Under the pieces are notes generated by a model, which worked only from the letters and a program-made list of their open reading frames with translations, was not told the origin of the DNA and did no database searches. Positions 48,409 to 57,034 of a stretch of DNA of 64,000 nt are shown here, piece after piece. The stretch comes from Deltaproteobacteria bacterium. GTDB lineage: Bacteria; Myxococcota_A; UBA9160; SZUA-336. Position 1 is the stretch's first letter; every line of letters begins with the position of its first letter. The translations under genes were made by a program, and so were the position numbers. The stretch lies in NCBI GenBank assembly GCA_029261925.1, contig JAJDAJ010000032.1, positions 1 through 64,000 of the forward strand. Direction: 5' to 3'.

Positions 48409-49797
48409 TCAGAGCACGCCGGTCGCGCAGGCCAGATCCCGGAAGCTCTGGCCGATCGCGTCGGTGAGCTTGTCCAGATCGGGGACCCGCTGCGCGTCGG
48501 CATGCAGGCCCACGTGCAGGAACCCGGCGTAGGAGAAAAGCGCCGCACCCAGGCCGATGCGGCCCGCGATCGGCACCACCGGGTAGATCTCGAGCAGCTC
48601 GCGCCCGCACAGGCGCTGCGTGCTTTCCGGGCCGCGGACGTTGGTGGCGATCAGGTTCGCCAGGCGGCCGACGCTCACGCGCCGCGCGATGCGCCCCAGC
48701 AGCGGGCTCGGCAGCAGGTCGAGGGCCTGGAGCAGGCCGTCCACGCCCGACCACGCGGCCTCGGTCTTGAGGCGATGCGTGAGCTCGCAGGTGAGGGTCA
48801 GGCGCTCCGCCTCGCTGCGCGCGCCGAGCACCAGCGGCACGAAGATCGCCGACAGTCGATTGCCGAGGCGAGCGGCCTCCTCGCTGCTGCGCAGGCTCAC
48901 CGGGACCATCGCGACCAGACGCTCCTCGCGCTGACCGAGGCCGGTCAGGAAGCGCGCCAGCCCGCCGCCCAGGACCGACAGGGCCACGTCGTTCAGCGTC
49001 GCCCCGCTGACCCGGCGCACCTGCTGCAGCGCATCGAGCGGCAGCCGCGTCACGCTCAGGCGCCGGCTCTCGCCCACGGGCGAGTTCCAGGGCAGCTGCG
49101 GCACGCCGTCGAGCGCCCAGCGCGCCAGCGAGCGCAGGCCCGCCGCCGACTGGCCCAGCCGCGCGCGGACGGTGGCCGCGTCGCGCGCGCTCGCGGCCAG
49201 CTCCCGCGCCTGCTGCTGGCGCCGCGCCAGCTCGTCGACGACCGCGGCGGCCATGCGCGCGGGCGCGCCGGGCGCCCGCACCGGGCGTGTCCGAACAGCG
49301 GGCTCGCCGGCGGCGTCCTCGTCGTCCACCAGGCGTTCGAAGAGGCGCACGCCCGCGAGGCCGTCGACCATGCAGTGGTGCACCTTGTGCAGCAGCGCAC
49401 AGCGTCCCCCCTCGAGACCGTCGATCAGGTCCATCTCCCAGGCGGGCCGGCTCAGGTCGATCGGCTCGGCGAGTCGCCGCGCGGCGATGGCCAGCAGCTC
49501 GCCCTGCGTTCCCCGCCCGCCGAGATCCCAGCAGTGCAGGTGCGCGCGCGGGTCGAAGTCGGGCGCGTCTTCCCAGCCGGGCAGCGCCAGGTGCAGCGGC
49601 GCCTCGCGGACCACCTGTCCGTAGCGCGGGGCGCGGTCGACCCGGCTCGCGATGCGCCCCGCCAGCGCGTCGAGGTCCAGCGAGCCGTCGAGGATCGCCA
49701 GGCCCGCCAGGTGCAGCGGGGCCCCGGGCCGCTCGAGGTAGTAGAAGCCCGCGTCGGCCAGGGACATGCGGCGGCCGTGTGCCAGCGCCTCGGTCAT
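48409..49797 (-). CDS. WS/DGAT acyltransferase
   Basis: A 462-residue WS/DGAT enzyme with intact HKVHHCMVDGLAG (His140, His141, Asp145). N-terminal RMSLADAGFYYLERPGAPLHLAG matches the substrate-binding start. The C terminus carries LIATNVRGPESTQRLCGREL and YAGFLHVGLHADAQRVPDL. It is nearer to the degenerate copy at 42587 than to the tandem pair (shared N-x-P-V-G linker), so the four genes form two subtypes. The ATG has ggggag upstream and a TATGCT -10 candidate at 49821-49816. Confidence 0.87.
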   Translation of the reverse strand: MTEALAHGRRMSLADAGFYYLERPGAPLHLAGLAILDGSLDLDALAGRIASRVDRAPRYGQVVREAPLHLALPGWEDAPDFDPRAHLHCWDLGGRGTQGELLAIAARRLAEPIDLSRPAWEMDLIDGLEGGRCALLHKVHHCMVDGLAGVRLFERLVDDEDAAGEPAVRTRPVRAPGAPARMAAAVVDELARRQQQARELAASARDAATVRARLGQSAAGLRSLARWALDGVPQLPWNSPVGESRRLSVTRLPLDALQQVRRVSGATLNDVALSVLGGGLARFLTGLGQREERLVAMVPVSLRSSEEAARLGNRLSAIFVPLVLGARSEAERLTLTCELTHRLKTEAAWSGVDGLLQALDLLPSPLLGRIARRVSVGRLANLIATNVRGPESTQRLCGRELLEIYPVVPIAGRIGLGAALFSYAGFLHVGLHADAQRVPDLDKLTDAIGQSFRDLACATGVL

Positions 49798-49815
49798 GCG
49801 ATCTCCCCGCGCTCA

Positions 49816-49821
49816 GCATAG
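49816..49821 (-). promoter_or_regulatory. Candidate -10 element TATGCT for the WS/DGAT gene at 49797
   Basis: Reverse strand gtcTATGCTgagcg, 18 bases before the ATG, with a ggggag ribosome site between. It repeats the hexamer found at 22735, 30704 and 41107 on the other strand. Confidence 0.4.
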
Positions 49822-49901
49822 ACGCTGAGACCGCACGACCCAAGCGCCCGATCCGCCGCGCCGCACGGGTGTGTGCGCGGCGCGGCGAGGAACCGCCGCG
49901 C

Positions 49902-50849
49902 TCAGGCCGCGCCGTGGTGCGCACGGAAGGCGCGCGCCGCCTCGCTTCCCATGTAGAAGGAGAGCAGCCGGGGCTCCGTCGCCAGCAGATCGACCGCCAC
50001 CAGCCCGTCGAGGACCTCGGAGAAGTCAGGGTCGACGTTGAAGGCCAGGAAGCGACCTCCCAGGCGCAGGTACTCCCGCACCAGGGTGGGCAGCGCCTTG
50101 CCGTCGTGCTCGATCTCGGCGACGGCGCGCGCCAGCGCCTCGGGGTCGGAGAGCCCGTCGCAGAGATCCTCGGGAACCGGGGGTCCCTCGAACGGGTTCC
50201 GCGGCCGCACCTCTGTCGCCAGGTCCGGATGTCCGTGGTAGCGGGCGAGCACCGCGCTGATCACCGCCCGCGACATCGCGGAGTACCGCGCCGGAATGCT
50301 GACCGGCCCGAAGAGGATGCGGCACTCCGGCTGCGCGGCCACCAGCTGCCCGAGGCCCTTCCAGAGCGCCATCAGTGCGGTGGACGAGCGCTGGTACTCG
50401 GGGCGCACGAACGAGCGTCCGAGCTCGAGCGCGGGCCCCAGACGCGCCAGGAACGCGGCGTCGTACTCGAACAGCGTCGAGGTGTAGAGCGCGCCCACGC
50501 CGCCGGCCGCCTGCAGGCGAGCCGTGTCGCCGACGCGGTACGCACCCACCACCTCGCCCCGCTCCGGGCTCCAGGCAAACAGGTGGCGGTAGCTCCGGTC
50601 GAAGCGGTCGAGATCCAGCTCGCGGCCCGTGCCCTCGCCCGCCGCGCGGAAGGTGATCTCGCGCAGCCGGCCGATCTCCTGGAGCAACGACGGGATCTGC
50701 GCGGCGTCGGCCACCAGCACGCGCAGGTCGCGGCGCTCCACGAGCACCTGACCGCGCGGGAGGGCCGCCACCTCGGCGGCCAGCGCGGCCGGGTGGATGG
50801 CCGGTCGCACTGGCTCCGGCGTTCGCGCACGCGTCGGTCTGGATCGCAT
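49902..50849 (-). CDS. OlsB-like / hemolysin-related N-acyltransferase (GNAT fold, COG3176)
   Basis: A 315-residue protein of the family that includes OlsB, which N-acylates ornithine in ornithine-lipid synthesis. Diagnostic segments are VVGAYRVGDTA, LYTSTLFEYDAAF, ELGRSFVRPEYQRSSTALMALWKGLGQ (acyl-donor binding) and FGPVSIPARYSAMSRAVIS. A C-terminal part follows with YLRLGGRFLAFNVDPDF, typical of longer members. Substrate is inferred only: ornithine or another amino compound. With the PlsC fusion at 41143 nearby, an OlsB/OlsA-like two-step lipid synthesis is conceivable. The ATG at 50849 has no evident ribosome site. Confidence 0.75.
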   Translation of the reverse strand: MRSRPTRARTPEPVRPAIHPAALAAEVAALPRGQVLVERRDLRVLVADAAQIPSLLQEIGRLREITFRAAGEGTGRELDLDRFDRSYRHLFAWSPERGEVVGAYRVGDTARLQAAGGVGALYTSTLFEYDAAFLARLGPALELGRSFVRPEYQRSSTALMALWKGLGQLVAAQPECRILFGPVSIPARYSAMSRAVISAVLARYHGHPDLATEVRPRNPFEGPPVPEDLCDGLSDPEALARAVAEIEHDGKALPTLVREYLRLGGRFLAFNVDPDFSEVLDGLVAVDLLATEPRLLSFYMGSEAARAFRAHHGAA

Positions 50850-50984
50850 CGCCGCCCCCGGCCCTGAAGGTCCCTTACAGAATGGCGGTTCGGGGCCGGA
50901 TCCGGCAAGAACCCGTGACGCTCGCCACCGGGAGAGCCGGCGGCGGCTGGAGTATCATCGCCGCAGCTCGAGGCGGAGGGCGCG

Positions 50985-51434
50985 GTGGCGGTCAAGGCAG
51001 TTTCTCATGTGGCGATCGGGGTCTCCGACATGGAGCGCTCGCTGCGCTTCTACCGGGACGTGATCGGCCTGCGGGTGCGCGCCGACCAGGAAGAGGAGAT
51101 GCCGGCCATGGGTGGCGCGGGCCCGATGAAGCGCCGCGGCGTCTACCTGTGCTGGAGCGAGGGACCTGACGAGTCGTTCATCGTGCTCGACCAGCAGCAC
51201 GCGCCGTTCGGCGAGCCGGCGCGCCTGTTCCAGCGCGCCATCCACCACTTCGGCTTCTGGGTGGACGACGTCGCGGCGATCGCCGAGCGGGCGCGCGCCG
51301 GCGGCTTCGAGGTCGTGGTCCAGCCGTCCGAGGGGGACAGCTGGACCTACGGCGAGCCAGCGGGCCGCCGGATCCGCAGCAGCTTCCTGCGCGATCCCGA
51401 CGGGAACAACGTGCAGGTGGATCAGCGCCTCTGA
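50985..51434 (+). CDS. VOC-fold (glyoxalase/dioxygenase superfamily) protein
   Basis: A 149-residue vicinal-oxygen-chelate protein. Metal-position candidates are His in AVSHVAIGVSDMERSLRFY, His in IHHFGFWVDDV and Glu/Gln in the last strand DPDGNNVQVDQ. The D-P-D-G-N-x-x-x-V end is the superfamily norm. The last ligand Glu is replaced by Gln, so metal binding may be altered. GTG start at 50985. The acyl-CoA ligase follows 13 bases later. Function cannot be assigned beyond the fold. Confidence 0.75.
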   Translation: MAVKAVSHVAIGVSDMERSLRFYRDVIGLRVRADQEEEMPAMGGAGPMKRRGVYLCWSEGPDESFIVLDQQHAPFGEPARLFQRAIHHFGFWVDDVAAIAERARAGGFEVVVQPSEGDSWTYGEPAGRRIRSSFLRDPDGNNVQVDQRL

Positions 51435-51447
51435 GCGCTCTGCTCCC

Positions 51448-52971
51448 GTGCGGCTCGACGAGATTCCCGCCCGTGCCGCGCGCGAGTCCCCCGACGCGCC
51501 CGCGCTGATCTCCGGCGCGCAGCGGCTCTCGTTCTCCGCGCTCGAGCAGCGCGTCGCGTGCGCGGCGGGAGCGCTCGCGCGGCGAACCCGGCCCGGAGAC
51601 CGGGTGGCGCTGCTGGCCGAGAACCGGCCCGAGGTCGTCGAGCTCTACTACGCGGCCCCGCGCGCCGGACGGGTGCTCGTGCTGCTGAACTACCGCCTGT
51701 CGGGACCCGAGCTGGCGCGGACCGTCGCCGACTCCGGCGCGTCCCTGCTGATCGGCGAGCCGGATCTGCTGGCACGCCTGGCCCCGCACGCGGCGCTCTG
51801 CCGCGGCGCCGGCGAGCCCGTCGGACTCGACGACTGGAGCGTCGAGGTCGGGCGGAGCGCGCCCGTCGGACCGGTGCCCGCGGACGAGGACGATCCGGTC
51901 TGGCTGATCTACACCAGCGGCACCACCGGGCAGCCCAAGGGCGCGATCCTGACGCACCGCAACCTGGTCACGGGTCTGCTCGCCTCGTCGCTCGGGCGGC
52001 CAGTCTTTCCGGCCGACGTCTACCTGTACCCGTTCCCGCTGTGCCACGTCTCCGGTCACAACGTCTGCGTCTTCCACCTGCATCGCAGGCCGGTGGTGCT
52101 CCTGCGTCGCTTCGACGTGGACGCCCTGCTGGAGACCGTCGAGCGCGAGCGCGTCACGGCCATGTCGCTGGCGCCGACCATGCTCTCCAGCCTGCTCGAC
52201 GCCCCCGGTCTGGCGAGCGCCGATCTCTCGAGCCTGCGCTCGATCGGCTACGGCGCGTCGGCGATCGCCGAGCCGGTCCTGCGCGGCGCCATGGAGCGCC
52301 TCGGCTGCGAGCTGTCGCAGGGCTACGGGATGACCGAGATGGCGGGCACCGCCGCGTTCCTCGACGCCGCGGCCCACCGGCGGGGGCTGGAGCGCGAGCC
52401 GCAGCTGCTGCGCGCGGCCGGCCGGACCGGCCCGCTCATCGAGCTGCGCATCGTCGACGACCACGACCGCGACGTGGCATCCGGCACGGCCGGCGAGATC
52501 GTTGCGCGCGGCGACCAGCTCAGCCCCGGCTACTGGAACGCGCCGGAGGCGAGCGCCGAGGCCTGGCGCGGGGGCTGGTTCCACACGGGCGACATCGGTC
52601 GGCGCGACGCCGACGGCTGGCTGTACGTGGTCGATCGCAAGAAGGACATCATCGTCAGCGGCGGCGAGAACGTGGCGTCGCGCGAGGTCGAGGACGCGCT
52701 GAGCCTGCACCCCGACGTGCGCGAGGTCGCCGTGGTCGGCGTGCCCGATCCACACTGGGGCGAGGCCGTCTGTGCCGTGGTGGCGCTGCGCGACGGCGCG
52801 CGGCCCGACGCCGACGCGCTGGTCGCACTCAGCCGCGAGCAGCTGGCGGGCTACAAGAAGCCGCGGCACGTGCTCTTCGTGGATGCCCTGCCGCGCAACG
52901 CGGGCGGCAAGGTGCTCAAGCCGCTGCTGCGCGAGCGCGCGGCCGCGGAGCTCGCGAGCGGCCGGAGCTAG
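51448..52971 (+). CDS. Acyl-CoA synthetase (AMP-dependent ligase)
   Basis: A 507-residue ANL ligase with canonical motifs: IYTSGTTGQPKGAILTH (A3), SQGYGMTEMAG (A5), WFHTGDIGRRDADGWLYVVDRKKDIIVSGG (A7-A8) and the catalytic Lys in NAGGKVLKPLLRE (A10). Unlike the ligases at 26424 and 31910 it has the standard S-G-T-T-G loop, so it belongs to a different subgroup (fatty- or aryl-acid type). GTG at 51448, close behind the VOC gene. Its end overlaps the convergent exporter gene by 4 bases. Confidence 0.87.
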   Translation: MRLDEIPARAARESPDAPALISGAQRLSFSALEQRVACAAGALARRTRPGDRVALLAENRPEVVELYYAAPRAGRVLVLLNYRLSGPELARTVADSGASLLIGEPDLLARLAPHAALCRGAGEPVGLDDWSVEVGRSAPVGPVPADEDDPVWLIYTSGTTGQPKGAILTHRNLVTGLLASSLGRPVFPADVYLYPFPLCHVSGHNVCVFHLHRRPVVLLRRFDVDALLETVERERVTAMSLAPTMLSSLLDAPGLASADLSSLRSIGYGASAIAEPVLRGAMERLGCELSQGYGMTEMAGTAAFLDAAAHRRGLEREPQLLRAAGRTGPLIELRIVDDHDRDVASGTAGEIVARGDQLSPGYWNAPEASAEAWRGGWFHTGDIGRRDADGWLYVVDRKKDIIVSGGENVASREVEDALSLHPDVREVAVVGVPDPHWGEAVCAVVALRDGARPDADALVALSREQLAGYKKPRHVLFVDALPRNAGGKVLKPLLRERAAAELASGRS

Positions 52972-55394
52972 GCGGTCCCGGACACCGACACCGGCGGCCT
53001 CCGCGTGGCGCGCACATGGCCGTCCAGCGCGAGCAGCGCGGGCGTGATGATCACGTCGCAGAGGAAGGCCGCGGCGATCGCGAACGCCGTGAGCCAGCCG
53101 AAGTCCACCACGTTGCTCATCGACGACGCCGTGAAGACGCCAAAGCCGCAGATCAGCACGATCGAGGTGAACAGCAGCGCCGTGCCCGTGGTCTCCAGGG
53201 CGCCCGCGATCGCGTCCTCGACGTCGAGGCCGCCGGCGCGCAGGCGCCGGAAGGCGTGGATCAGGTGGATGGTGTCGTCGACCGCGAGCGAGATGGCGAT
53301 GCAGCCGATCTGCAGCGAGAAGGTGTCGAAGGGCACGGACAGCGCCCCGATCACGCCCAGCGTGAGCACGATCGGCAGGAGGTTGGGAACCATGCTGATC
53401 AGGCCGGCGCGGGCCTCGCCGATCATCAGGATCATCAGCGGAGTGATCAGGGCGAAGGCGATCAGGTAGCTGGTCGCCATGCTGTCGACCACCGCGCCCG
53501 ACGCGCGCGAGATCAGCTGGCGCATTCCCGTGAGCCGCGTCTCGACACCGTCTCCCAGGATCCGCGGCAGCTCGCCCTCGAAGCGGTCGAGCACCTCGCG
53601 CCGGCGGTAGGAGTCGGTCCAGGGCGTACGCACCGTGAAGCGCGCCAGCTGCAGCCGGGCGTCGGTGACGTCCTCGAGGTCGTCGGTGCCGCTGTTCTCG
53701 AACAGCAGCAGCTCCTGGCGGATCAGCGCGGGATCGTCGGGGATCGCGTAGAGCTCGGGCCGGTTCTCGTTGAGCGCCTGGTGGGTCTCCTTGACCACGT
53801 CGACGATCGAGATCGTGCGACCCATCTCGTCACCGGCGGCGTCGTAGGCCTCGGTCAGCCGCGTCAGGGAGTCGAGCCGGCGCAGCAGCTCCGGATCCGC
53901 GATGCCGTCGGGCCGCCCGGTGTCCACCACCACCTCGAGCGCAAGCGTGCCGCCCATGCGCTCGTCGATGTACTCGACGCCCTCCCGGTAGGGATCGTCG
54001 GGCGGCAGCCAGAGCATCGGGTCGGCCACGGGCTGCAGCCGCGCCGCGCCGATTCCCGCCACGGCGGCCAGCACCACGGCGCCGGCGATCACCGGCCCCG
54101 GGTGTCGCGTGGCCCAGCGCCCCGTGGCGACCAGGGTCCCGCTGCGCAGCGGCCGCGCGGCGCCGGAGCGCGGGCGGATCGGCGAGACCGCGAGCAGCGC
54201 GGGCAGCAGCAGCAGGACCAGGCCCAGCGAGAGCCCCACGCCGACGGGTGCGAAGACGCCGAAGCTCGAGATCGGGGCCAGCTCGGCGGGCAGGAAGCCC
54301 AGCAGGCCCACGACGGTGGTGACGCCCGTCATGGCGATCGGCAGCCCGACCTGGCCGAGCGCCCCGACGACCGCGCCGGCGCGCGACTCGCCCGCGTCCA
54401 GGCGCCGGTAGAAGGCCATCAGCAGGTGTACCGCGTAGCCCACGCCGATCGACACCAGCAGCGACGGCAGGATCTGCATCGGGATGGTGATCGGCACGTC
54501 GAGCGCGCCCATCAGGCCCAGGGTCGCGGCGCCGGCGAGCAGGATCACCAGCAGGGGCAGCACCACCGCGGACAGCCGGCGCAGCAGCACGTACAGGGCC
54601 ACCGCGATGACCAGCACGCTGAGCCCCACGAAGCGCGGCATGTCGGTGCCCACGCGGCGGACCAGGACATCGGTGATCACCACGCTGCCCGAGAAGCGCA
54701 CAGGGAACTCCGGTCCCTGGTAGCGCTCGACGACCTCGTGCACGCGGTCGAGGATCGCCGCCGTCTCCTCGCCGGTGATGTACCCCGGCCGCCCCGACCC
54801 GGACGGCCCGGCGTCGAAGCCCGCCAGCGCATCGGACTCCGGGCTGGCCGTGAACACGTCGGTCTCGATGCTCACGGTCACGACCTGGCCATCGGCCGAG
54901 ATGACCAGATCCCGGTAGAGCGGGTTCGCCAGCACGTAGTCCCGCAGCCGGTCCATCTCGGCGGTGCTGGTGGGCAGCTCGTCGAGCAGATCCTCGACGA
55001 TCAGCCGCTCGCCCTCGCCGCGGGTGGCCCGGATGTCGACCAGGCTGGTGACCTCGTCGACCTGGTCGATGTCCTCGAGCTCGTGGTGCAGGGCCACCAG
55101 CTTGCGCAGGAACTCCAGATCGAAGATCTCGGGCGGCTCGATCGCCAGCACGATGAGCTCGTCGCGGCCGAACTGGTCGCGGAAGTCGTTGTAGTCCAGC
55201 AGCGTGGGATCGTCGGCGTGGAAGAACGACTCGAGTCCCATCTCGATGCGCAGGTGGCGCGCCTGCGCCGCGAGACCGAGCCCGAGTGCGCTCAGGAGGA
55301 CGATCACCGGCCACGGATGGCGGGTCAGCAGGCGCCCGAGCCGCTCGAACGCGGACTCGGCGCGCGCGTGGAGATGGGTGCGGTCCAGCCACAC
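52968..55394 (-). CDS. RND-superfamily (MMPL/HpnN-like) exporter
   Basis: An 808-residue transporter with the two-fold RND layout: helix 1 (WPVIVLLSALGLGLAAQA), a periplasmic loop to about residue 270, and five helices with the sterol-sensing-like bundle (VGLSVLVIAVALYVLL ... LLVSIGVGYAVHLLMAFYRRL). The pattern repeats in the second half, with loop 2 (about 450-640) and the last bundle containing ISLAVDDTIHLIHAFRRL. The G-V-G-Y-A-V-H and A-V-D-D-T-I-H motifs are the COG1033 proton-relay signatures. Cargo is probably a lipid or hopanoid-like molecule. The GTG at 55394 lacks a ribosome site but has TATTTT 13 to 18 bases upstream; a TTG at 55406 is an alternative. Confidence 0.83.
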   Translation of the reverse strand: MWLDRTHLHARAESAFERLGRLLTRHPWPVIVLLSALGLGLAAQARHLRIEMGLESFFHADDPTLLDYNDFRDQFGRDELIVLAIEPPEIFDLEFLRKLVALHHELEDIDQVDEVTSLVDIRATRGEGERLIVEDLLDELPTSTAEMDRLRDYVLANPLYRDLVISADGQVVTVSIETDVFTASPESDALAGFDAGPSGSGRPGYITGEETAAILDRVHEVVERYQGPEFPVRFSGSVVITDVLVRRVGTDMPRFVGLSVLVIAVALYVLLRRLSAVVLPLLVILLAGAATLGLMGALDVPITIPMQILPSLLVSIGVGYAVHLLMAFYRRLDAGESRAGAVVGALGQVGLPIAMTGVTTVVGLLGFLPAELAPISSFGVFAPVGVGLSLGLVLLLLPALLAVSPIRPRSGAARPLRSGTLVATGRWATRHPGPVIAGAVVLAAVAGIGAARLQPVADPMLWLPPDDPYREGVEYIDERMGGTLALEVVVDTGRPDGIADPELLRRLDSLTRLTEAYDAAGDEMGRTISIVDVVKETHQALNENRPELYAIPDDPALIRQELLLFENSGTDDLEDVTDARLQLARFTVRTPWTDSYRRREVLDRFEGELPRILGDGVETRLTGMRQLISRASGAVVDSMATSYLIAFALITPLMILMIGEARAGLISMVPNLLPIVLTLGVIGALSVPFDTFSLQIGCIAISLAVDDTIHLIHAFRRLRAGGLDVEDAIAGALETTGTALLFTSIVLICGFGVFTASSMSNVVDFGWLTAFAIAAAFLCDVIITPALLALDGHVRATRRPPVSVSGTA

Positions 55395-55471
55395 GGCGCG
55401 GCGCAAAATAGCACGGTCGACCGCTCCGCCCCGCGCGGAGCCGGGACTCCGCGGCGCAGCCCCGTACTGTG

Positions 55472-56935
55472 TCAGTTCGCCTCGCGCTCCACCAGCTCGG
55501 CGATCGCCTTCCGGCTGATCTTCCACATGGCCGTGCGCGGGATCTCCTCGACGAAGGCGATCTTCTCCGGTGTCTTGAAGCGCGCGAGGTGCGCGCGGCA
55601 GTGCTCGCGCAGCGTGTCGGCATCGACGGGGGTGGCGAGCACCACGGCGGCACCGACGCGCTCGCCCATCTCCCGGTCGGGCACGCCCGCGACCGCCGCG
55701 TCCTTCACCGCGGGGTGGGCCCGGAGCACGTCCTCGATCTCGCCGGGGCCGAACTTCTCGCCGCCGCGGTTGATCGTGTCGGAGAGCCGGCCGTCCGGGT
55801 AGATGTATCCGTCGGTATCCACGCGCACGAGGTCGCCGGTCTGGCGCCAGCCCTTCTGCGCGTTGTACTCGGAGCTCACCCAGAGCTCGCCCGTCTCGCC
55901 GGGCGGCACGGGCTCGCCGCTGGACGGATCGCGGATCTCGATCTCGACGCCGGCCATGGGCCGGCCGACCGAGCCGGCGCGCTTCAGCCGGCCGTCGGCG
56001 TCGAGCACGTGGTCCTCGGGACCGAAGACCGAGATCGACCCGGTGGTCTCCGTCTGCCCGAAGAGGTTCGCCAGCCCGCAGCTGGCGGGGAAGCGGCGGA
56101 TCATCTCCTCGACCAGCTCGGGCGGCGAGTAGGCCGCCCCGTAGGTGATCGAGAGCAGCGACGAGAGATCGGTCCGGTCGAAGTCCGGGTGGTCGAGGAT
56201 GCGGCGGATCATGGTCGGGACCAGGAAGCAGCTGTTCACGCGGTGGCGCTGCACCTGGGCCAGCCACTCGCCGGCGTCGAAGCGCTTCATGATCGCCACG
56301 GTGGCGCCACCGACCAGCCCGACCAGCATGCCGACCAGCCCGCCGACGTGGACGCCGGGCGCGCAGGTCAGCGACACCATGGCGGGGCGGTCCGGATCGA
56401 AGGCGTCGGCGTACTCCCCGATGCGCGTGACCAGGGCAGCGTGGGTGATGCCCACGGGCTTGGGCAGGCCGGTGGTGCCGCTGGTCAGCAGCACCAGGCC
56501 GTCGGCGTCGCCGCCGGGCGCCACCGGGGGCGCGGCTCCCGGCGCCGCCTCGATCACGTCGGCCGCGCGCAGGGCGGGGGCGCCGAGCGCCTGATCCATC
56601 CTGGTCGCGTACGCCTCCCCCGCGACGGCCAGCGGCGCACAGCCCGAGAGCTCCATCACGCGCGCGAGCTCGCCCGGCGTGAGCTGCGGGTGCAGGGGAA
56701 CCCCGGCCGCGCCGATGCGCGCCGCGCCCAGCACCGTGGCCAGAAGCAGCAGTCCGGAGTCGTCGAGCAGCGGCACGCGCGCGCCGGGGCCGACCCCGGC
56801 CTTGTGAAGCACGCCGGCAGCGCTCTCGACGGCGCGCCCGAGCTCCGCGTAGCTCGTCTGGCGATCGTCGACGATCAGCGCCGTGCGCTCCGGCACCTGC
56901 GTGAGGGGGCGCTCGAGCAGCTCGACCAGGTTCAT
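55472..56935 (-). CDS. Acyl-CoA synthetase (AMP-dependent ligase)
   Basis: A 487-residue ANL ligase. The A3 loop is LLTSGTTGLPKPVGITHA (the usual P-K-G is P-K-P, an unusual change in the phosphate loop). A5 is NLFGQTETTG, A7 WRQTGDLVRVDTDGYIY, A8 GRLSDTINRGGEKFGPGEIE, and the A10 Lys lies in AMWKISRKAI. The overall pattern resembles cyclohexanecarboxylate/benzoate-type or long-chain ligases; the substrate is not determinable. ATG 56935 has an excellent AGGAGG 5 bases upstream, and TACACT near 56975 on the reverse strand is a -10 candidate. It is divergent from the F420-type oxidoreductase. Confidence 0.86.
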   Translation of the reverse strand: MNLVELLERPLTQVPERTALIVDDRQTSYAELGRAVESAAGVLHKAGVGPGARVPLLDDSGLLLLATVLGAARIGAAGVPLHPQLTPGELARVMELSGCAPLAVAGEAYATRMDQALGAPALRAADVIEAAPGAAPPVAPGGDADGLVLLTSGTTGLPKPVGITHAALVTRIGEYADAFDPDRPAMVSLTCAPGVHVGGLVGMLVGLVGGATVAIMKRFDAGEWLAQVQRHRVNSCFLVPTMIRRILDHPDFDRTDLSSLLSITYGAAYSPPELVEEMIRRFPASCGLANLFGQTETTGSISVFGPEDHVLDADGRLKRAGSVGRPMAGVEIEIRDPSSGEPVPPGETGELWVSSEYNAQKGWRQTGDLVRVDTDGYIYPDGRLSDTINRGGEKFGPGEIEDVLRAHPAVKDAAVAGVPDREMGERVGAAVVLATPVDADTLREHCRAHLARFKTPEKIAFVEEIPRTAMWKISRKAIAELVEREAN

Positions 56936-56999
56936 GGATCCTCCTGCGCGGTACCCGCGACGACGGCGCAGTGTACCTCCCCGACGACCCCCGCCGCGC

Positions 57000-57028
57000 T
57001 TGCGCTGCCGGGCCGTCCGCGGTTTGAT
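57000..57028 (+). promoter_or_regulatory. Candidate promoter TTGCGC-N17-TTTGAT, predicted leaderless
   Basis: The -35 TTGCGC (57000-57005) and -10 TTTGAT (57023-57028) are 17 bases apart. The ATG at 57035 comes 6 bases after the -10, with no ribosome site between. Confidence 0.5.
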
Positions 57029-57034
57029 GGCACC

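Noticed and set aside
52968..56935. One giant protein joining the exporter and the acyl-CoA ligase
   Set aside because: The two are in one open frame only by chance; each has its own full domain set, and the ligase has a clear stop-containing frame ending at 55472.
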